NCBI GenBank assembly: GCA_945902735.1
Contig: CAMDNF010000096.1
Span: 1 to 9,527 of the forward strand
From: SHWC01 sp945902735
GTDB lineage: Bacteria > Pseudomonadota > Alphaproteobacteria > UBA828
DNA: 9,527 bases
Reading direction: 5' to 3'
A program made the translations under genes and the position numbers. Shown here one piece after another: positions 1-4,687 of this stretch (position 1 is the stretch's first letter; every line of letters starts with the position of its first letter). The notes beneath the pieces were generated by a model. It searched no databases and was not told the origin of the DNA. It was given only the letters and a program-made list of their open reading frames with translations.

Positions 1-1068
1 GCTCCCTATGCGGCGGGCTGGGACGAGGGCTTCATTGTCCCCGTTGAGGCGCTGCGAAAGGCGGCGGCGCTCGGCTTCGCTGGGCTCTATGTAAAGGACG
101 ATGTCGGTGGCGCCAATCTGAGCCGGCTCGATGCCGCGCTAGTATTGGAGGCGCTGGCTGGAGCCTGTACCTCGACCGCCGCCTATATCTCGATCCACAA
201 CATGGCGGCCTGGATGATCGACGCGTTTGGCAATGCCGCCCAGCGCCAGCGCTTTCTACCCGACCTTTGTACCATGCGGCACTTCGCCAGCTACTGCCTG
301 ACCGAGCCCGCTTCCGGCTCCGATGCCGCAGCGCTCAAGACGCGGGCCGTGCGTGATGGCGATGTCTATGTGCTGAACGGCACGAAGGCGTTCATCTCGG
401 GCGGTGGGGTAAGTGATCTTTATGTCTGCATGGTGCGTACCGGTGGTGCGGGCGCCGACGGCATTTCGTGCCTCGTTGTCGAAAAAAACGCACCGGGCCT
501 TTCCTTCGGCAAACAGGAAAGAAAGCTGGGCTGGCACAGTCAGCCCACGGCCATGGTGATCTTCGAGGATTGCCGCGTGCCGGTTGCCAATCGCATCGGG
601 GCGGAAGGCGACGGTTTTCGCATCGCCATGAAGGGCCTCGATGGCGGGCGGGTCAATATCGGCGCCTGCTCGCTTGGCGCGGCGGCGACCTGCCTTGAGC
701 TGGCGCGCGAACATCTGTTGGTGCGCGAGCAATTCGGTAAGAAGCTTGCCGCCTTCCAAGCGCTCCAATTCAAGGTCGCCGACATGGCGACCGAGCTCGA
801 GGCCGCGCGCCTCATGATCTTTCGCGCGGCGGCCGCGCTCGATGCCGGCGCCGAGAACGCCACCATGCTGTGCGCCATGGCCAAACGCCTCGCCACCGAT
901 ATCGGCTTCGAGGTCTGCAACGCCGCCTTGCAACTCTTCGGCGGCTACGGCTATTTGATGGACCATCCGATCGAGCGTTTCGTGCGCGACACGCGCGTCC
1001 ATCAAATCCTCGAAGGCACCAATGAGATCATGCGCGTGATCATCGCGCGCCGTTTTCTTACCCCTTAG
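1..1068 (+). CDS. Isobutyryl-CoA dehydrogenase (acyl-CoA dehydrogenase family), 5' truncated by window edge
   Basis: FAD-dependent acyl-CoA dehydrogenase, probably oxidising isobutyryl-CoA to methacrylyl-CoA in valine degradation. The frame is open from base 1 to the TAG at 1066-1068, giving 355 visible residues; family members have about 380, so roughly 25 N-terminal residues lie outside. A TTG at 145 is not the true start because conserved sequence continues upstream of it. Seen (fragment numbering): TSTAAYISIHNMAAW at 57-71, a stretch very like mammalian ACAD8; the FAD/substrate motif YCLTEPASGSDA at 98-109; REQFGKKL from 242; FGGYGY at 313-318; and ILEGTNEI near the C-terminus, whose Glu338 is the expected catalytic base. 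The two downstream genes encode later valine-pathway steps, which supports isobutyryl-CoA over other short-chain substrates. A 2-methylacyl-CoA or general short-chain enzyme remains possible. Sequence likeness is from memory, not a search. Confidence 0.93.
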   Translation, partial: APYAAGWDEGFIVPVEALRKAAALGFAGLYVKDDVGGANLSRLDAALVLEALAGACTSTAAYISIHNMAAWMIDAFGNAAQRQRFLPDLCTMRHFASYCLTEPASGSDAAALKTRAVRDGDVYVLNGTKAFISGGGVSDLYVCMVRTGGAGADGISCLVVEKNAPGLSFGKQERKLGWHSQPTAMVIFEDCRVPVANRIGAEGDGFRIAMKGLDGGRVNIGACSLGAAATCLELAREHLLVREQFGKKLAAFQALQFKVADMATELEAARLMIFRAAAALDAGAENATMLCAMAKRLATDIGFEVCNAALQLFGGYGYLMDHPIERFVRDTRVHQILEGTNEIMRVIIARRFLTP

Positions 1069-1072
1069 GGAG
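1067..1072 (+). promoter_or_regulatory. Shine-Dalgarno for the hydrolase gene, overlapping the upstream stop codon
   Basis: AGGGAG begins inside the TAG stop codon (1066-1068) of the dehydrogenase and lies 11 bases before the GTG at 1084, a slightly long spacing. No other start codon lies in frame between this site and 1084, so it supports the GTG start. Its overlap with the stop suggests that translation of the two genes is coupled. Confidence 0.6.
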
Positions 1073-1083
1073 ATCCCGTCACC

Positions 1084-2175
1084 GTGACAGCGATTACCTC
1101 TTTTGATTCCGATGAATTGCTCGCCGTGCGCGTCGGCCAAGTCGGCAGCCTCACGCTCAACCGGCCGCGCGTGTTGAACGTGCTGACGCCGATCATGGTC
1201 GATGGCCTCTACGCGACGCTCAAGGCGTGGCGCGCCGATCCGCAGGTTAAGGCTGTCGTCTTGCGTGGCGCGGCGCGCGATGACGGCAAGGTGCCGTTCT
1301 GTGCCGGCGGCGATATTCGCATGATCTATGATCAACGCACCGATCCCAAGCGCAGCTTCGCCGTGCGTTTCTATCAAGAGGAGTATCGGCTCAACCGCTG
1401 CCTTTACGAATTCCCGAAACCGCATGTGGCGCTGATCGATGGTGTGGTGATGGGCGGCGGTGTTGGCGCGTCAATCCACGGCTCACATCGCGTGATGAGC
1501 GAGCGCACGCTGTTCGCCATGCCGGAAACCGGCATCGGGCTGTTTCCCGATGTCGGCGCGACCTATTTCCTGCCGCGCTGCCCTGGCCATTTCGGGCTCT
1601 ATATGGGCCTGACCGGCGCGCGTATCGGGGTGGCGGATGCCCTGTTCTTGGGGCTTGGCACCCATTATGTGCCATCGTCGAACATCGCCGCACTCGATCG
1701 CGCGTTATGTGAGTCGGATTATGCGCGCGATGCACGCAAGACGGTCGATGCCGTGATCACGGAATTCGCCGCTAAGCCGCCGATCGCGCCGCTCGAGGCT
1801 CATCGCCACGCGATCGAACGTGCCTTCTCCGCGCCGTCAGTCGAGGAAATCTTTGCGCGGCTCGAGGCGGATGGCAGCCCCTTTGTGACCGAGACCCTGA
1901 AACAGCTTCGCGCCAAATCGCCGCGTAGTCTGAAAGTGACCTATCGCCAACTTACGCGCTATAGCAGTCTCTCTTTCGAGGAGGCGATGAAACTCGAATA
2001 TCGCATGGCGGTGCATTGCAATTTCAGCCACGACTTTTTCGAAGGCGTGCGCGCTGTCGTGGTCGATAAAGACCAGGCGCCAAAATGGCAGCCGGCGCGC
2101 CTTGAAGAAGTGACGGAGGCGATGGTCGATGCCTATTTCCTGCCGCCGGCCTCGGGCGATATGACGTTTGAATAG
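1084..2175 (+). CDS. 3-hydroxyisobutyryl-CoA hydrolase (crotonase superfamily, HIBCH type)
   Basis: Hydrolyses 3-hydroxyisobutyryl-CoA to free 3-hydroxyisobutyrate and CoA, the step of valine degradation that releases CoA before oxidation; cytoplasmic. It has 363 residues, normal for the family. Seen: an N-terminal crotonase strand with LTLNRP near 24-28; the oxyanion-hole segment FCAGGDIR at 72-79; the second oxyanion glycine region VVMGGGVG at 121-128; and MPETGIGLFPD at 146-156, the signature that separates these hydrolases from hydratases, carrying the conserved Glu148 and Asp156. The C-terminal FFEGVRAVVVDKD segment is also typical of the hydrolase group. The start is GTG, which encodes the first Met; an AGGGAG site 11 bases upstream supports it. 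Only 15 bases separate it from the isobutyryl-CoA dehydrogenase and 15 from mmsB, so an operon is very likely. An enoyl-CoA hydratase is less likely given the MPETGIGLFPD motif. Confidence 0.93.
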   Translation: MTAITSFDSDELLAVRVGQVGSLTLNRPRVLNVLTPIMVDGLYATLKAWRADPQVKAVVLRGAARDDGKVPFCAGGDIRMIYDQRTDPKRSFAVRFYQEEYRLNRCLYEFPKPHVALIDGVVMGGGVGASIHGSHRVMSERTLFAMPETGIGLFPDVGATYFLPRCPGHFGLYMGLTGARIGVADALFLGLGTHYVPSSNIAALDRALCESDYARDARKTVDAVITEFAAKPPIAPLEAHRHAIERAFSAPSVEEIFARLEADGSPFVTETLKQLRAKSPRSLKVTYRQLTRYSSLSFEEAMKLEYRMAVHCNFSHDFFEGVRAVVVDKDQAPKWQPARLEEVTEAMVDAYFLPPASGDMTFE

Positions 2176-2183
2176 GGAGGGAG
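2175..2183 (+). promoter_or_regulatory. Strong Shine-Dalgarno for mmsB, fused to the upstream stop codon
   Basis: The run GGGAGGGAG starts with the last base of the hydrolase stop codon TAG (2173-2175) and ends 7 bases before the mmsB ATG at 2191. Two overlapping GGGAG registers are present. It fixes the mmsB start and suggests that ribosomes finishing the hydrolase can reinitiate on mmsB. Confidence 0.75.
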
Positions 2184-2190
2184 TTCTATC

Positions 2191-3078
2191 ATGGCGCGTA
2201 TCGCCTTTATCGGTGTCGGCAATATGGGCGGGCCGATGCTCGGTAATCTGGTCAAGGCCGGCCATGAGGTCTCGGCGTTCGATCTCGCCGCGCCAGCGCG
2301 CGAATCGGCGCGCACGGCCGGGGCCACACTCGCCGATGGCGCGGCTCAAGCGGCGAAGGGTGCCGAGATCGTCATCACCATGTTGCCGGCCGGCCAACAT
2401 GTGCGTGCGGTGCTCATTGAGGGCGGTGTCCTCGACGCCGCGGCCAAGGGCACGCTCTTTATCGATTGCTCGACGATCGACGTCGATGCTGCGCGGACGG
2501 TCCATAAGGCCGCCTTGGAACGTGGGCATGACTTGCTCGATGCGCCTGTCTCCGGCGGCACGGCCGGCGCCGCGGCAGGCACGCTGACCTTCATGGTCGG
2601 TGGCAATAAGGCCGCGTTCGATCGGGCCGAGCCAATCCTCAAGGCCATGGGCAAAGCCGTCATTCATGCCGGACCATCGGGCAATGGCCAGGCGGCGAAG
2701 ATCTGCAACAACATGATCCTCGGCATCACGATGATCGGCGTTTCGGAAGCCTTGACGCTGGCGAAGCGGCTCGGCCTTGATGCCGCGACCTTGCATGCGA
2801 TCAGCTCAAAATCATCGGGCTCGTGTTGGGCACTGAACGAATACTGCCCGGCGCCCGGGCCGGTGCCCAAGGCGCCATCGAACCGCGACTATCAAGCAGG
2901 CTTCACAGCCCAAATGATGCTGAAAGACCTGAAGCTCGCGCTCGGCGCCGCGCAAAGCACCGATTCCGCCGTTCCGCTTGGCGCGGCGGCCGAATCGCTC
3001 TACGCGCTTTATTGCGGCGCTGGCCACAGTGCGAAGGATTTCTCGGGCATCATTCAGATGATCGAAGGCAAGGAGTGA
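2191..3078 (+). CDS. mmsB: 3-hydroxyisobutyrate dehydrogenase
   Basis: Oxidises 3-hydroxyisobutyrate to methylmalonate semialdehyde, normally with NAD+, following the hydrolase encoded just upstream; cytoplasmic. It has 295 residues, full length for the beta-hydroxyacid dehydrogenase family. Seen: the Rossmann motif GVGNMG at 8-13 in IAFIGVGNMGGPM; the substrate-binding motif DAPVSGGTAGAAAGTLT at 117-133; GNGQAAKICNN at 164-174 with the expected catalytic Lys170 and Asn174; and FTAQMMLKDLKLA at 238-250 with Lys245 and Asp246. The segment SSGSCWALNEYCPAPG around 208-223 matches the hydroxyisobutyrate-specific signature better than tartronate semialdehyde reductase or 6-phosphogluconate-type relatives. 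It is preceded by a strong ribosome site seven bases from the ATG. The next pathway enzyme, mmsA, is not downstream; it may be upstream of the window or elsewhere. Confidence 0.95.
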   Translation: MARIAFIGVGNMGGPMLGNLVKAGHEVSAFDLAAPARESARTAGATLADGAAQAAKGAEIVITMLPAGQHVRAVLIEGGVLDAAAKGTLFIDCSTIDVDAARTVHKAALERGHDLLDAPVSGGTAGAAAGTLTFMVGGNKAAFDRAEPILKAMGKAVIHAGPSGNGQAAKICNNMILGITMIGVSEALTLAKRLGLDAATLHAISSKSSGSCWALNEYCPAPGPVPKAPSNRDYQAGFTAQMMLKDLKLALGAAQSTDSAVPLGAAAESLYALYCGAGHSAKDFSGIIQMIEGKE

Positions 3079-3079
3079 G

Positions 3080-3099
3080 CGCCCAAAGGCGTCCTTTTT
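3080..3099 (+). terminator. Possible weak terminator after mmsB
   Basis: CGCC (3080-3083 read with its partner at 3088-3091) can pair around the loop CAAA, and is followed by TCC and five T residues (3095-3099). A competing 5-bp hairpin pairs AAAGG (3085-3089) with CCTTT (3093-3097). Both stems are short, so this is at best a leaky terminator of the valine genes; read-through into bpt is plausible. Confidence 0.3.
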
Positions 3100-3101
3100 C
3101 C

Positions 3102-3110
3102 TGGTATAAT
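3102..3110 (+). promoter_or_regulatory. Extended -10 promoter directly upstream of bpt
   Basis: TGGTATAAT is a perfect extended -10 element (TGn followed by consensus TATAAT at 3105-3110). Transcription would be expected to start 6 to 7 bases later, at 3116-3117, which is the ATG of bpt itself. The best-placed -35 region (about 3082-3087) does not resemble TTGACA, but an extended -10 can work without one. No Shine-Dalgarno sequence precedes the ATG, consistent with a leaderless message from this promoter. Confidence 0.5.
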
Positions 3111-3115
3111 GAGCC

Positions 3116-3895
3116 ATGAACAAGCCGCGTTCCTATACCGCTCGCAGCGCGCCGCCGGTTGACCAGGCGCGGCCGGATGGCCCGCTGATTCAATTCTTCG
3201 CGACGCCGCCAGAGCCCTGCCCCTATTTGGCAGGAAGGCTTGAGCGAAAGCTCCTGACGCCGCTGACGGGCTCGCGCGCACCCTCTACCTATGACGATCT
3301 GATCAAGCGTGGTTTCCGGCGCAGCCATACGGTTGCCTATCGCCCGGCCTGCCGACAATGCGATGCGTGTATCCCGGTGCGAATCGTGACCCGTGAATTT
3401 CAGCCATCGCGTAATTTGAGGCGATCGATCCGGGCCTGCGCCTCGTGGCGGGCCGAAGAATTTGCAGAGCCCACGGCGTTACCCACCCATTATCGCTTGT
3501 TTCAACGCTATCAGGCGACCCGGCATAACGGTGGCGATATGGCGCGCATGTCTTTTGCCGAATATCGCGCCATGGTCGAAGAGAGTTTCGTGAACACCAA
3601 GCTCGCCGAATTCCGCGATGACGGCGGCGCACTTCAGGGCATCGCGATCTATGACCGGGTCGAAAACGGGTTATCGGCGCTCTATCAATTTTTCGAACCC
3701 GACCTCGAGAGCACGAGCCCGGGCAGTTACATGATTGCGTGGTTGGTCAAGCGTGCGCTTTCGCTCGGTCTCGATCATGTCTATCTCGGCTATTACATCG
3801 GCGACTGTCGCAAGATGGCTTACAAGGCGCGCTTTAAGCCGCTCGAGGCGTTGGGGGCCGATGGGCGCTGGGCGCCGTTCGAAGCGACGCCGTAA
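3116..3895 (+). CDS. bpt: Aspartate/glutamate leucyltransferase (arginyl/leucyl-tRNA-protein transferase)
   Basis: Transfers an amino acid (leucine in characterised bacterial Bpt proteins) from aminoacyl-tRNA to the N-terminal Asp or Glu of a protein, creating an N-degron read by the ClpS/ClpAP system. It has 259 residues against a usual 235-260. Seen: the N-terminal ATE domain with Cys35 in EPCPYL and a CRQCDAC cluster giving Cys79, Cys82 and Cys85, the conserved cysteines of the family, proposed in eukaryotic ATE1 to hold an iron-sulfur cluster; then the GNAT-like C-terminal domain with LYQFFEPDL at 189-197 and YLGYYIGDCRKMAYKARFKP at 223-242. The loop at 198-204 reads ESTSPGS where I would expect something like a basic-basic-Ser-Leu-Gly-Thr sequence. 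The start is the only good ATG near the conserved N-terminus; there is no ribosome site, and a TATAAT sits five bases upstream. It lies 37 bases after mmsB on the same strand. Whether this copy prefers Leu-tRNA or Arg-tRNA cannot be read with certainty. Confidence 0.93.
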   Translation: MNKPRSYTARSAPPVDQARPDGPLIQFFATPPEPCPYLAGRLERKLLTPLTGSRAPSTYDDLIKRGFRRSHTVAYRPACRQCDACIPVRIVTREFQPSRNLRRSIRACASWRAEEFAEPTALPTHYRLFQRYQATRHNGGDMARMSFAEYRAMVEESFVNTKLAEFRDDGGALQGIAIYDRVENGLSALYQFFEPDLESTSPGSYMIAWLVKRALSLGLDHVYLGYYIGDCRKMAYKARFKPLEALGADGRWAPFEATP

Positions 3896-3901
3896 ACAAA
3901 A

Positions 3902-3925
3902 CGGCCGCCGGTTTCCCGGCGGCCG
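3902..3925. terminator. Bidirectional hairpin terminator between convergent bpt and bioY
   Basis: A perfect 10-bp GC-rich stem pairs CGGCCGCCGG (3902-3911) with CCGGCGGCCG (3916-3925) around the loop TTTC. On the minus strand the stem is followed by TTTTGTTTAC, a good U-tract, so it should stop bioY transcripts well. On the plus strand it is followed only by CTTATC, so termination of bpt there would rely mostly on the stem. Confidence 0.88.
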
Positions 3926-3948
3926 CTTATCAAACGGTGATTGAAGGT

Positions 3949-4581
3949 TTAGCCGCGTCTACGACCGAATAGCCGCCAACCCGCGCCCACAATGGCCGCG
4001 GCCAGCAACAACTTCAAAAGATCACCAAGCAGGAACGGAATGAGGCCGGTGGAAAACGCCGCATCCCACGCCCCCTGCCCTTCAGCCAAATATTGCGCGC
4101 CGGTCGAGCCGTACCAAACCGCGAGCCACGGCACACCCGGCAAATAGATCAGGATTTCCGCGAGCACCATGCCAAGCACGGTGAGCGGTAGGCTGCGGCT
4201 CCAACCGCGCTGTGCAAGAAAGCCTAGCAGCGCGGCGGCCAACACAAAGCCGATGATGTAGCCGCCCGTCGCACCGGCAATCACACCGGGGCCTGCCGAC
4301 CAATTGGCGAAGACTGGAATGCCGACCGCGCCGGCCCCCATATAGAGGAGCAAGGTCGTGAGGCCGAGCTGCCAGCCAAACACCGTGCCGACCAAGAGCA
4401 CCGCGAGAGTCTGCCCCGTCATCGGCACGGGATAGAACGGCACGCGTGCTTGGGCGCAAAGCGCGATGAAGACGACGCCGAGTATGGCGAGCAAGGTGAA
4501 ACGGAGGGCACGTTGTGCAGGTCTGGCATCCTGCCAAAGCGGCGTCGCAAGTGCCGAATGGACCGGGGTCATCAAACTCAT
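3949..4581 (-). CDS. bioY: Biotin transporter S component BioY
   Basis: Membrane protein that binds biotin and carries it inward, either with the shared ECF energy-coupling module (BioM/BioN) or alone. The 210-residue product has about six hydrophobic segments (roughly 28-44, 55-69, 73-90, 98-122, 131-155 and 175-200). Family-typical stretches are MTGQTLAVLLVG at 54-65, the LLLYMGAGAVGIPVF segment at 77-91, GATGGYIIGF at 103-112 and the IPFLLGDLLK segment near 181-190. I chose the ATG at 4581 because GAGGAG (4590-4595) sits eight bases upstream; the frame stays open to 4755 but the extra 58 residues are basic, unlike BioY, and would overlap parC. The gene lies 106 bases after parC on the same strand and converges on bpt. 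No bioM or bioN is adjacent, so it is a solitary BioY in this window. Confidence 0.93.
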   Translation of the reverse strand: MSLMTPVHSALATPLWQDARPAQRALRFTLLAILGVVFIALCAQARVPFYPVPMTGQTLAVLLVGTVFGWQLGLTTLLLYMGAGAVGIPVFANWSAGPGVIAGATGGYIIGFVLAAALLGFLAQRGWSRSLPLTVLGMVLAEILIYLPGVPWLAVWYGSTGAQYLAEGQGAWDAAFSTGLIPFLLGDLLKLLLAAAIVGAGWRLFGRRRG

Positions 4582-4589
4582 CGTTCTGG

Positions 4590-4595
4590 CTCCTC
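4590..4595 (-). promoter_or_regulatory. Shine-Dalgarno deciding the bioY start
   Basis: On the minus strand GAGGAG lies eight bases before the ATG at 4581. It selects this start over the longer open frame, which begins inside the 3' end of parC and would add a basic, non-conserved leader. Confidence 0.8.
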
Positions 4596-4617
4596 GCCAA
4601 TCATTATTCCCTATCGC

Positions 4618-4630
4618 CCATTTATAATGG
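4618..4630 (-). promoter_or_regulatory. Palindrome and possible -10 region upstream of bioY
   Basis: CCATTTATAATGG is an inverted repeat with 5-bp arms (CCATT and AATGG) around TAT, 37 bases upstream of the bioY ATG. Read on the minus strand it contains TATAAA, a fair -10; the matching -35 position (TTTTCC, about 4644-4649) is poor. An operator overlapping a promoter is possible. It does not look like the BioR palindrome I remember from alphaproteobacterial biotin genes (TTATCTATAA-like), so the regulator is unknown. Confidence 0.3.
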
Positions 4631-4650
4631 AAAGGTCGAGGTGGGAAAAC

Positions 4651-4675
4651 GCCAAAAAAGCCTGTCCTATTTGGC
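4651..4675 (-). terminator. Possible weak terminator after parC
   Basis: On the minus strand GCCAAA (4675-4670) can pair with TTTGGC (4656-4651) across a 13-base loop that holds part of a T6 run, and is followed by GTTTTCCC. The stem is short and the loop large, so some read-through from parC into bioY is likely. The 12 bases between the parC stop and this repeat contain nothing else I can name. Confidence 0.25.
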
Positions 4676-4687
4676 CTATGGCTCGGT

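Noticed and set aside
256..1425. Minus-strand open frame of 389 codons across the isobutyryl-CoA dehydrogenase and the hydrolase
   Set aside because: It crosses the junction of two clearly coding genes on the other strand and its translation resembles no protein; it is a compositional shadow.
1837..2796. Minus-strand open frame of 319 codons over the hydrolase and mmsB
   Set aside because: Same reasons: antisense to two well-supported genes, composition dominated by Arg, His, Asp and Gly, no ribosome site or motif.
3949..4687. Biotin riboswitch-like leader for bioY
   Set aside because: No known biotin riboswitch class exists to match, and the leader is short with only weak inverted repeats; a protein operator is the more likely control.
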